Of a DNA stretch of 7,243 bases, positions 1-6,323 are shown one piece after another. Numbering within the stretch: the stretch's first letter is position 1; each line of letters starts with the position of its first letter. This DNA is from Filomicrobium sp. (GTDB taxonomy: Bacteria; Pseudomonadota; Alphaproteobacteria; Rhizobiales; Hyphomicrobiaceae). Made by a program: the position numbers and the translations under genes. The notes below the pieces were generated by a model. It saw nothing but the letters and a program-made list of their open reading frames with translations, had not been told where the DNA came from and made no database searches. The DNA is taken from the NCBI GenBank assembly GCA_021775655.1, contig JAJFHK010000048.1:1-7243 (forward strand), in the 5' to 3' direction.

Positions 1-909
1 GCCAATGGAGGCCGCCGCGTCGAGCCGAACGTAATACGTCGCATTGTATCCTCATCGGGCCGCGTCCTTTATGCCAACCCAAGAGGGAACAGCGAGATGG
101 TTGCAGACCTCCGCCATGTCGGTGCGATGAATGACATGCTGAACGCGGCGTTGATCGCGGGCACCGGGCGGAACGCGGCTCTAGCAACTCACCCGGCAGC
201 CGGAAAGACCGGAACCAGCCAGGATTTCCGTGACGCCTGGTTTGTCGGCTACACCGCCCACATGACCGCCGGCATCTGGCTCGGCAACGACAACGGCGAG
301 CCGATGAACCGCGTCGTCGGTGGAAGTTTACCTGCTCGCATATGGCATGCAGTCATGAGCGAAGCCCACAAATCGTTGCCTGCCCTTCCCTTGCCGGGAA
401 CATATCGCCCCGGTCAGCGTACGAGTCCTGGTCTTGAACCCGAGCTTGCCCGTGTTGGCGGCAGCCCCCGCAAGCCAACAGCAGCGCAACGATCAGCGCG
501 TCTGGCAAACAGAGTTGATAAACAGAAGCGCGCTGGCGACCGGTTATCGCCAACGCGTTCAAGGATTGGGCCTTCGAATGTCGCAGCTGGTCTGAGGAAG
601 ACACTCGGGCCAACTAAAAAGGCCCTGGCTCCGATCACCCCCCCACCGCTGCCAACGCTACACAAGAAGTCACTAGGTAGACTCGTTGCGCGACCTGGGC
701 GGCATCCCGTTAAATCGATATCACCCGACTTCATAGCCCGCGCGATTGAAGGTGTCCCGGCAATGCAGGTTTCCCGCAATAAAGAATTGGCGGGAGCCTC
801 AACCGGTTTCGATCTCGACGACATTCGCCGACGTCTGAAAGAAGCCCCAGCGCCGAGCGAACGCCGCAAGCCCTACATGGCCCTCGGCGCCGGTCAAGCC
901 GAGCGATAA
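1..909 (+). CDS. Penicillin-binding protein 1A family, C-terminal part (5' end outside window)
   Basis: The frame is open from the first base to TAA at 907-909 (302 residues), so the start lies to the left. It encodes the end of a class A bifunctional penicillin-binding protein, which polymerises (glycosyltransferase) and cross-links (DD-transpeptidase) peptidoglycan in the periplasm, anchored in the inner membrane. Visible are the family's IRRIVSSSGRVLY stretch, an NDMLNAALIAGTGRNA segment, the third transpeptidase motif KTGT at fragment residues 69-72 (bases 205-216) followed by SQDFRDAWFVGYT, then GIWLGNDNGEPMN and GGSLPARIWHAVM. The glycosyltransferase domain and the SxxK and SxN motifs are outside the window. 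After PLPG (about base 400) comes a tail of roughly 170 residues, basic, rich in Pro, Ala and Arg and probably disordered, ending in a more ordered-looking FDLDDIRRRL segment. I avoid a symbol (mrcA, ponA and pbp names are used inconsistently). Family assignment is firm. Confidence 0.93.
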   Translation, partial: ANGGRRVEPNVIRRIVSSSGRVLYANPRGNSEMVADLRHVGAMNDMLNAALIAGTGRNAALATHPAAGKTGTSQDFRDAWFVGYTAHMTAGIWLGNDNGEPMNRVVGGSLPARIWHAVMSEAHKSLPALPLPGTYRPGQRTSPGLEPELARVGGSPRKPTAAQRSARLANRVDKQKRAGDRLSPTRSRIGPSNVAAGLRKTLGPTKKALAPITPPPLPTLHKKSLGRLVARPGRHPVKSISPDFIARAIEGVPAMQVSRNKELAGASTGFDLDDIRRRLKEAPAPSERRKPYMALGAGQAER

Positions 910-943
910 GCATCAATTCAAGTATCTGCAGAAAATTGTATTT

Positions 944-1699
944 CTAGTCTTCACTGACACCGTAGCGGTGAAGATCCATTCCATAAATCTGCAGCCAAGT
1001 CTTTGCCTCGTCCATGCGCGGCACGGCACCATCAACCAGCGCCCAGAATCTTGGCCCGTGATTCATTTCACGCAGGTGCGCGACTTCGTGCGCAGCCACG
1101 TAGTCTAGCACGAATGGGGGTGCCATGACGAGCCGCCAGGAAAACGATAGGGCGCCCGTCGACGAGCATGAGCCCCAACGGCTGGTCTGATCGCGAATAG
1201 CAAGCTTTTTGGGGCGCAGACCGAGCCGACGGGCATGAAATATCACCCTTGCGTCGAGATCTCGCCGCGCTTGTTTGAAAAGCCACGTCCGCAAGCGTTG
1301 CGGTCCATTGTCTTCCTCAGCGGCAACCCGAATCTCTTTATAGCCACGGGCAGGCTTATGGATGTGGACGACGCCCCTGCCGCGCTGGGCGGAAACGAAT
1401 ACGATTCTGTGCGGAACGCCGCGCAAAGGCATCATCTGCCGATGCGCAAACGGTACGGGATCGGGCAGCGTCCCAAGTCTCTCCTTCACCCAATCGATGT
1501 GTCGGTGAACAAACGAGCCTGCTTCGCCGATATCGCACTGTTTTGGCAGCGTCACGATAACCGCCCGCCGTGTCCTGCTGACACGCAGCGTCAATCGCCG
1601 TGCCTTTGGATGCCGCCGAATCTCGACCGGTGCGCCCAGGTCGCCAAGTCGAGGGTCGTCGAGGGAGACCGCCCTGTGTTCGTCTGAAGGCCGCGGCAT
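944..1699 (-). CDS. YgjP/DUF45-family (M48-like) zinc metalloprotease
   Basis: A predicted cytosolic zinc-dependent metallohydrolase of the YgjP-like group (DUF45, related to M48/SprT gluzincins), 251 residues from the chosen start. The signature is HEVAH at residues 204-208 with a third zinc ligand at H214 (in REMNHGPRFW), preceded by the family's RDQTSRWGSCSSTG stretch (residues 169-182) and a beta-rich N-terminal half. The natural substrate of the family is not settled. Start choice: an ATG at 1699 has AAGG seven bases upstream and begins MPRPSDEH. The frame stays open to another ATG at 1837, which would add 46 residues, but that start has no Shine-Dalgarno sequence and the added residues do not resemble the family. 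No signal peptide or membrane segment is seen. The gene converges with the penicillin-binding protein gene, 34 nt between stops. Family is secure; the start is less so. Confidence 0.88.
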   Translation of the reverse strand: MPRPSDEHRAVSLDDPRLGDLGAPVEIRRHPKARRLTLRVSRTRRAVIVTLPKQCDIGEAGSFVHRHIDWVKERLGTLPDPVPFAHRQMMPLRGVPHRIVFVSAQRGRGVVHIHKPARGYKEIRVAAEEDNGPQRLRTWLFKQARRDLDARVIFHARRLGLRPKKLAIRDQTSRWGSCSSTGALSFSWRLVMAPPFVLDYVAAHEVAHLREMNHGPRFWALVDGAVPRMDEAKTWLQIYGMDLHRYGVSED

Positions 1700-2110
1700 T
1701 GGAAAACCTTGTAAGCGACGGGCGCTGGTTGATTTAGGAAGGACGATCCAAAATCGGGCGGGGTACAGCCAGCGAGGGGAGAATTCAGCCCTCGTATCGT
1801 GCCTGTCCTCGAACCGGTTTTCGAACCGAACGGTCATTGAAGTTTAGTGCCAAGATACGCCCTGCGCCAGAGACTTCAGCCAACAACATTTCTGGCACAT
1901 GCAACTGATGCAATCCAACACCGTTGAGAAATTACATCTAAGCCAGAGCAATGAAGACACATTAAAAACAAAGCCATTACATTAAGTTAAGGGTTTTCGC
2001 AGCATAAAAAGCACAGTTCCAAAAGAGTTACATAAGTGGCAATCCCACAGATGCGATGGATGAGAAATAGCTTGACGCCGGACCAAATCGAGGCATCGAG
2101 AATCGTTGTA
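1700..2110. other. Intergenic region between phaZ and the YgjP-like gene, AT-rich centre
   Basis: Both flanking genes read leftward, so this stretch should hold the end of the phaZ transcript and the leader or promoter of the YgjP-like gene. Roughly 1900-2040 is markedly AT-richer than the rest of the window, as expected of promoter DNA. I could not find a convincing -35/-10 pair, a terminator hairpin with a T-run, or a recognisable RNA. At 1815-1828 CGGTT and AACCG flank TTCG, a small hairpin, and TCGAACCG occurs twice 12 bp apart (1809-1816, 1821-1828); both lie in the stretch that the longer protein start would make coding. Confidence 0.5.
1707..1710 (-). promoter_or_regulatory. Ribosome binding site of the YgjP-like gene
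   Basis: On the minus strand AAGG stands seven bases before the ATG at 1699. It is the reason for preferring this start over the upstream in-frame ATG at 1837, whose preceding bases carry no purine-rich match. Confidence 0.55.
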
Positions 2111-3664
2111 TCAGACCCCCGATTCGCGCCGTGGGCCGAATACCCCTTCGATCATCATTTGTGAAGCAAGCGCCCACATTCGGAAAGGTGCCAGCATCAG
2201 CAATCCGGAGATGTCATCTTCTTCCTCGGCGGAGCTCAGCTCGACACCGTCGCAGGCGTTCGTGTCCGACCGCTCGCAACGTTGCTTGAGTCTTGCAGCC
2301 ATCGGATCCGGGGTTGCATCATTGGCAGGTGCGAACGTAAACGCGACATCCGAAATCTCGCAGTCGGAACCGTGCGCAGCCGGTTTGGCGATCGACTCCG
2401 CAGCAACCGGCATCTGTGCGATCATTGCGGCCCTCGAATCGTATGCGCGGACGAATTGCGTTATGCGCGGTGCAATTTCATTGCGGAATCTCGAGCCGTT
2501 GAAAATTCCGTAGTGGCCAACGCCTTTGACCTCGAAGTGAGTTTTGAGATGTTTGGACAGTGAAGGCGTCATGGCATGAGCTGCGCGGCATTGCCCGATC
2601 CCGGTAATGTCGTCCATTTCGCCTTCGATGGTCATTATCGGTACCCTGCAGATGGCGCCCGTATCGACGCGTCGGCCGCGATGTCTCATCTCGCCTTTAG
2701 GCAGAGCATGGCGGATGAACACTGTGTCGATTGTCTGTAGGTAGAATTCAGCCGTCAGGTCCATCACGGACAGGTATTCGTCATAGAACGACCGGTGCTT
2801 TTCAGCAGAATCGCAGTCGCCGTAGACAAGGTGCAAAAACAGATCCTTGTGCGCCGACATGTGTCGATCAAGGTTCATCGTCATGAACCCGGTCAGCTGC
2901 AGAAAGCCGGGATATACCGATCTGCCGTAGCCAAGATTGGTCCACGGCACGACTTCGATGGCATTGCTGGCAAACCAGTCGATGCTTTTCTCTTCGGCCA
3001 GTTCGTTGACTGCAGTCGGATTGATGCGGGTATCGAGCGGCCCACCAGCAAGCGTCAGCGTTGCCGGCACGTTAGGGTCGCCATCCTCTTCCATTAGCGA
3101 AATTGCCGCCATAACAGGGACAGCCGGCTGACACACTGCGAAGACATGGACGTCGCCTCCGAAGTGAGTGAACAATTCGATCATGTAGTCGATATATGTA
3201 TCGAGATCGAAACGCCCCGCGGCGAGCGGAATCGTCCGGGCGTCCTGCCAGTCGGTGATGTAGACCTCGTGGTCAGGGAGGAAACGCTCGATCGTCCCCC
3301 TCAGAAGCGTTGCGTAGTGGCCTGACATCGGAGCTACGATCAGTATCTTGGGGTCGCGGTTCGCCCGTTCCGTAGTGATCGCTCGTCCGAAGCGGACAAG
3401 ACGACAGAATGGCCGCTGCCAGACCACGTCTTCTCGAACAGCAACATCTTTGCCGTCGACGGATGTCCAATCGACCCCGAATGTTGGTCTTCCATAACGC
3501 CGCGTAGTTCGCTCGAACACCTCGCATGCCGCAACGGCGTGCCGACCCATTGACGTATGTGCCAACGGGTTGAATGGATTTTCGAAGAAGGCCTGCGTAT
3601 TGCCTGCCGCAGCACGCGCCGGCCGGACCGCCGCATGGCTGAATTCGTACCAATGATAGAGCAC
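2111..3664 (-). CDS. phaZ: Intracellular poly-3-hydroxybutyrate depolymerase with C-terminal extension
   Basis: PhaZ hydrolyses stored PHB granules in the cytoplasm to release 3-hydroxybutyrate for carbon and energy. The alpha/beta-hydrolase protein begins VLYHWYEFSHAAVRPARAA, typical of the family, followed by NPFNPLAHT. The nucleophile is Cys178 in the VFAVCQPAVPVMAA box, with Asp351 in EGEMDDITG and His384 in KGVGHYGIFNG. Their spacing agrees with the Cys-Asp-His triad I recall for Ralstonia PhaZ1 (183/355/388). Start: GTG at 3664, preceded by a strong AAGGGGGAAG; an in-frame ATG at 3727 would add 21 residues unlike the family. The protein is 517 residues, while relatives are usually about 400-430. 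The excess is a C-terminal tail after about residue 408: an Ala/Pro- and acid-rich linker, then a hydrophobic, Met-rich segment LLMLAPFRMWALASQMMIEG near the end. Transcribed divergently from regB. Confidence 0.93.
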   Translation of the reverse strand: MLYHWYEFSHAAVRPARAAAGNTQAFFENPFNPLAHTSMGRHAVAACEVFERTTRRYGRPTFGVDWTSVDGKDVAVREDVVWQRPFCRLVRFGRAITTERANRDPKILIVAPMSGHYATLLRGTIERFLPDHEVYITDWQDARTIPLAAGRFDLDTYIDYMIELFTHFGGDVHVFAVCQPAVPVMAAISLMEEDGDPNVPATLTLAGGPLDTRINPTAVNELAEEKSIDWFASNAIEVVPWTNLGYGRSVYPGFLQLTGFMTMNLDRHMSAHKDLFLHLVYGDCDSAEKHRSFYDEYLSVMDLTAEFYLQTIDTVFIRHALPKGEMRHRGRRVDTGAICRVPIMTIEGEMDDITGIGQCRAAHAMTPSLSKHLKTHFEVKGVGHYGIFNGSRFRNEIAPRITQFVRAYDSRAAMIAQMPVAAESIAKPAAHGSDCEISDVAFTFAPANDATPDPMAARLKQRCERSDTNACDGVELSSAEEEDDISGLLMLAPFRMWALASQMMIEGVFGPRRESGV

Positions 3665-3670
3665 TGCGTG

Positions 3671-3680
3671 CTTCCCCCTT
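3671..3680 (-). promoter_or_regulatory. Ribosome binding site of phaZ, fixes the GTG start
   Basis: Read on the minus strand this is AAGGGGGAAG, with the G-run nine bases before the GTG at 3664. It is among the strongest Shine-Dalgarno matches in the window and coincides with the conserved family N-terminus (VLYHWYE), so the GTG is preferred to the upstream ATG at 3727. Confidence 0.8.
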
Positions 3681-3879
3681 GCACGTCGGGGCGTCACGCC
3701 AGAATCGATACGGCGCCAGCGCCCCAAAACGGAAAGTCGTCATCCCCCAATTTCGAGCAACCGAAGTATTGTGACGCCGTGCCGCAGCATCATTAGGTTG
3801 CACGTTGACGACATTTCACCCTTATCGAACAGATTGCCCTGATTCGGGTTGCGTAGGGAACGATATTCAACCGAAAGGA

Positions 3880-3906
3880 TGCTGTGATTCGAAATCAATC
3901 ACAGCA
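3880..3906. repeat. Perfect inverted repeat, 10-bp arms with 7-bp spacer
   Basis: TGCTGTGATT at 3880-3889 and its exact reverse complement AATCACAGCA at 3897-3906 flank the spacer CGAAATC. It sits in the middle of the phaZ-regB divergent region, 216 bp from the phaZ start and 197 bp from the regB start, which suits an operator for a dimeric regulator. It could also fold as an RNA hairpin, but no T-run follows on the plus strand, so a classical terminator for rightward transcription is unlikely. The TGTGA/TCACA half-sites resemble those of CRP, but are 11 bp apart instead of 6. The binding protein is unknown. Confidence 0.7.
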
Positions 3907-4102
3907 CTTGGCGCATTGCCCTTCGCGGGCTTCGCCGTATTGTTGATGCGAGGTCCAGCCGGCACCGACTTACTTTCCTATGGCTGCTCCATGTGCTGTA
4001 TCAAAGGCTTGGCGGACTTGCCTGCAACGTACTTATCTTGCGCAATACCCTTGCACAGCAGTCTGGCGAACCACCTGGGCAATGATACCTTAGAGACACA
4101 GC

Positions 4103-5488
4103 GTGCCGAACAAGTCTTCAATCATCGATTACCCGGGTGTGCGCGACCACATCGGCCGCAATGTACGCTTGGCGACCATCGTGCGATTGCGCTGGATTGC
4201 GGTTATCGGCCAGCTCCTAACGCTGGGTTTTGTCCATTTCTGGTTGGGGTTCGACGTGCCGTTGGCTTACTGCATGGCGCTCGTCGCCTTGTCGGCCTGG
4301 CTCAACGTGTTCCTCGTCATTCAGTTTCCACCCCGCCACCGGCTGACTGCGCCATTCGCAGCGACTTTGCTGACCTACGACATGCTTCAGTTGGCGGTTC
4401 TGCTCTACTTTACCGGAGGGATCGGCAACCCATTCGTCATGCTGATCGTGGCGCCGTGCATCGTATCGGCGGCCACCTTGCCGGTCGTCTACACGGTGGC
4501 GATGTGCGCACTGAGCTTGTTGTGTACGTATGGTCTCACTTACCAATACTGGCCTATGCCTTGGTACGAAGGCATCCGCTTCGAACTTCCCTTGCTCTAT
4601 AAGACAGCAATCCTGACTTCAGTCGGTACCGGATTGTTGTTCGTCGCCTTCTATGTCCGCCGGCTCGCACACGAGGGGCGCGAAATGTCGGCGGCATTGG
4701 CCGCCACCGAACTGATCCTGGCTCGCGAGCAGAAGCTCCACGCTCTCGACGGACTCGCAGCCGCTGCCGCCCACGAACTCGGTACGCCGCTGTCGACAAT
4801 TTACCTGATTGCACGCGAACTTCAGCGCGATCTTGGCCCCGACCACCCCTACGCCGAAGACCTTGCTCTTTTGCAATCACAGTCCGACCGCTGCCGTGAG
4901 ATCCTGCGCAAACTGACACGCAAGCCCGATGCTCAAGATCCAATGCATCAATCGGTGTCGATCATTGAGGTGCTCAGCGATGCCGCTGCACCGTATCGAG
5001 AATTAGGAAAGAAGCTGAATATCTCGGGCAGCGAGGTCCAAGGTGCGCAAGGGGTCGCTGCCGCCGAGCCGGTCGGTCTGCGTCAGCCCGGCCTGCATTA
5101 TGGACTCGGTAACATCATCGAAAATGCCGTCGATTTCGCTCGGACATCGGTTGACATCACTGCGCGATGGGATGGCAGCTCTGTCGTGGTCGAGATCGTG
5201 GACGATGGGCCGGGATTTAAGCCGGAATTGATCGATGCCCTGGGCGACCCTTACGTGACTTCACGTGGCGTAGGCTCAGGGAAAGGGGCAACGGAAGCAT
5301 CCGGGCTTGGCCTCGGCTTCTTCATCGCAAAAACGCTTTTGGAACGTTCCGGAGCCGTCGTCGAACTGGAAAACCGGCCATTGCCGGAAACCGGCGCAAA
5401 GGTCCGCCTTAAATGGCCTCGAGACGCTTTTTCAGTGCCAGATGGCTGGCGCGCCCACAATAATGGTGCGCGTCAGGCCGCTGAGTAG
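4103..5488 (+). CDS. regB: Redox sensor histidine kinase RegB/PrrB/ActS
   Basis: RegB is an inner-membrane kinase that senses quinone/redox state and phosphorylates RegA, controlling respiration, photosynthesis, carbon and nitrogen fixation and related redox functions in alphaproteobacteria. The 461-residue protein has about six hydrophobic segments between residues 30 and 186, with the quinone-linked heptapeptide GGIGNPF at 105-111. The H-box is AAAAHELGTPLSTI with phosphoacceptor His224. Cys264 in SDRCREILRKLTRK matches the redox-active Cys265 of Rhodobacter capsulatus RegB. The ATP-binding domain shows the N-box GNIIENAVDFA (336-346), G1 DDGPGF (367-372) and G2 GLGLGFFIAK (401-410). All catalytic and sensing signatures are intact. 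The start is GTG at 4103, the first possible start after an in-frame TAG at 4091; its ribosome binding site is weak. regA follows 99 nt downstream and is probably co-transcribed. Confidence 0.95.
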   Translation: MPNKSSIIDYPGVRDHIGRNVRLATIVRLRWIAVIGQLLTLGFVHFWLGFDVPLAYCMALVALSAWLNVFLVIQFPPRHRLTAPFAATLLTYDMLQLAVLLYFTGGIGNPFVMLIVAPCIVSAATLPVVYTVAMCALSLLCTYGLTYQYWPMPWYEGIRFELPLLYKTAILTSVGTGLLFVAFYVRRLAHEGREMSAALAATELILAREQKLHALDGLAAAAAHELGTPLSTIYLIARELQRDLGPDHPYAEDLALLQSQSDRCREILRKLTRKPDAQDPMHQSVSIIEVLSDAAAPYRELGKKLNISGSEVQGAQGVAAAEPVGLRQPGLHYGLGNIIENAVDFARTSVDITARWDGSSVVVEIVDDGPGFKPELIDALGDPYVTSRGVGSGKGATEASGLGLGFFIAKTLLERSGAVVELENRPLPETGAKVRLKWPRDAFSVPDGWRAHNNGARQAAE

Positions 5489-5572
5489 TGGTACGGTCTG
5501 GCCATCGCGATTTTTGTTTAGACTGATGAAGGACTTGGCCTGAGCTGCCTAATCGTTATGCTCGCGAAATTC

Positions 5573-5578
5573 AGGAGG
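5573..5578 (+). promoter_or_regulatory. Ribosome binding site of regA, fixes the GTG start
   Basis: A perfect AGGAGG lies nine bases before GTG at 5588. An in-frame ATG at 5558 would put this site inside the coding region and add ten residues (MLAKFRRTRT) that RegA proteins usually lack, so the GTG is preferred. Confidence 0.8.
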
Positions 5579-5587
5579 ACGAGGACC

Positions 5588-6160
5588 GTGGAAAACAACG
5601 ACGAAGATCTTTCGTTTAAGCAGGACGAGTTGCCGGAGGACGCTTCTCTCGTCATCGTTGACGATGACAAGGCGTTTTTGCAGCGCCTCGGGCGTGCCAT
5701 GGAGCAGCGCGGATTCAAAGTGCGGACCGCCGACACCGTGGCCGAAGGCGTGGAACTGATCCGCCAGGAACCTCCTGCGTTTGCTGTCTGCGACATGCGC
5801 CTCGAAGACGGTAACGGCCTCGAATTGATTGGCGAATTGGGCAAGGTTCGCCCCAACGCACGTGCCATTGTGCTGACAGGCTACGGCAATATCGCTACAG
5901 CAGTCACCGCCGTGAAGCTCGGTGCTGTCGATTATCTGGCCAAGCCCGCCGACGCCGACGAAGTGACAGATGCCCTTCTTGCTCCGGCAAACTCGAAGGC
6001 AGCTCCACCTGAAAATCCGATGTCTGCGGATCGCGTCCGCTGGGAACACATCCAGCGTGTCTACGAGCTTTGCAATCGTAACGTTTCAGAGACTGCCCGC
6101 CGCCTCAACATGCATCGCCGCACGTTGCAACGCATCCTTGCCAAGCGCGCGCCGAAATAA
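5588..6160 (+). CDS. regA: Response regulator RegA/PrrA/ActR
   Basis: RegA is the cytoplasmic DNA-binding partner of RegB; when phosphorylated it activates or represses many redox-related operons. The 190-residue protein is close to the usual length of about 180-190. Residues 20-130 form the receiver domain: acidic pocket VDDD (Asp25-27), phosphoacceptor Asp69 in VCDMRLEDG, Thr97 in VLTGYG and Lys119 in YLAKPAD. A short Ala/Pro linker (131-147) leads to the Fis-type helix-turn-helix, RVRWEHIQRVYELC followed by SETARRLNMHRRTLQRILAK (149-186), which is nearly invariant in this family. Start: GTG at 5588 behind AGGAGG. It follows regB by 99 nt. Rhodobacter species keep a senC/prrC copper-chaperone gene next to regA; none is in this window. 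No clear terminator hairpin with a T-run follows the stop. Confidence 0.96.
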   Translation: MENNDEDLSFKQDELPEDASLVIVDDDKAFLQRLGRAMEQRGFKVRTADTVAEGVELIRQEPPAFAVCDMRLEDGNGLELIGELGKVRPNARAIVLTGYGNIATAVTAVKLGAVDYLAKPADADEVTDALLAPANSKAAPPENPMSADRVRWEHIQRVYELCNRNVSETARRLNMHRRTLQRILAKRAPK

Positions 6161-6213
6161 TCTGGTCTATGTGCCGAATTGAAGTTGCCGTTAAGTCAGC
6201 ATCAACGCTGTCC

Positions 6214-6225
6214 GGCGCTTGCGCC
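6214..6225. repeat. Short GC-rich inverted repeat downstream of regA
   Basis: GGCGC and GCGCC flank TT, about 55 nt after the regA stop. It may form a small hairpin, but no T-run follows, so a terminator role is only a possibility. Confidence 0.3.
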
Positions 6226-6280
6226 AGGGCGGGCCATGCACTTGCCTGATTATTAACTCTCCCAGCCACACGCTGAGCCC

Positions 6281-6296
6281 TGTGCGCCCGCGCACA
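6281..6296. repeat. 16-bp near-perfect palindrome upstream of the tad-like gene
   Basis: TGTGCGC and GCGCACA are exact reverse complements separated by CC. The site ends 27 nt before the ATG of the tad-like gene and lies in the 163-nt gap after regA. It could be an operator or a leader hairpin; it is followed by the AT-rich CATTTAATTT but not by a real T-run, so a terminator for regA is the weaker reading. Chance occurrence in GC-rich DNA is possible but not likely for 7-bp arms. Confidence 0.5.
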
Positions 6297-6311
6297 CATT
6301 TAATTTGGCTT

Positions 6312-6317
6312 AGGGAG
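6312..6317 (+). promoter_or_regulatory. Ribosome binding site of the tad-like gene
   Basis: AGGGAG lies six bases before ATG at 6324. It supports this start over an earlier in-frame start at 6219, whose extra 35 residues would precede the normal short cytoplasmic head of a TadE/TadG protein. Confidence 0.65.
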
Positions 6318-6323
6318 ACTGGC

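Larger units (their letters stand above)
3665..4102. other. Divergent control region between phaZ and regB
   Basis: These 438 nt carry no convincing gene. An open frame from a TTG at 3805 runs through here and into regB in another frame, but has no family-like features. The region must hold the promoters for phaZ (leftward) and regB (rightward). It contains two short GC-rich inverted repeats close to the phaZ start (GGCGT/ACGCC at 3690-3700 and GGCGC/GCGCC at 3712-3723), a long perfect inverted repeat at 3880-3906, and TTGCGCAA, a perfect 8-bp palindrome, at 4038-4045. I could not assign -35/-10 boxes with confidence: TTGACG at 3805-3810 lacks a good partner at the right distance. Confidence 0.55.

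Noticed and set aside
414..869. 151-codon minus-strand frame opposite the penicillin-binding protein tail
   Set aside because: Antisense shadow of a GC-rich, low-complexity tail; no ribosome site or family resemblance.
910..943. Bidirectional terminator between the convergent penicillin-binding protein and YgjP-like genes
   Set aside because: Only 34 nt, AT-rich, without a stem of useful length.
1235..1687. 150-codon plus-strand frame opposite the YgjP-like gene
   Set aside because: It is the antisense shadow of a gene with intact HEVAH and RWGSC motifs, and its own translation has no recognisable features.
1897..1920. Sigma-54 promoter suggested by TGGCAC followed by TGCA
   Set aside because: The GG and GC elements are not 10 bp apart, which sigma-54 requires.
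2000..2040. EcfG-type (general stress) promoter on the minus strand suggested by GGAAC
   Set aside because: Seventeen bases later the sequence is CGAA, not the CGTT that the -10 element needs.
3880..3906. CRP or FNR/FixK binding site
   Set aside because: TGTGA and TCACA are 11 bp apart instead of 6, and no TTGAT-N4-ATCAA arrangement is present, so neither known site fits.
4018..4054. Three TTGC words and the TTGCGCAA palindrome as PhaR-type (PHB regulator) sites
   Set aside because: PhaR sites are TGC-rich, but the spacing here (20 and 13 bp) is irregular and the word is common; too weak to list as a site.
3805..4602. 265-codon open frame on the plus strand starting in the phaZ-regB gap
   Set aside because: Its second half overlaps regB in another frame, it starts at a TTG without a ribosome site, and its translation shows no domain or family-like pattern. 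regB is unmistakable.
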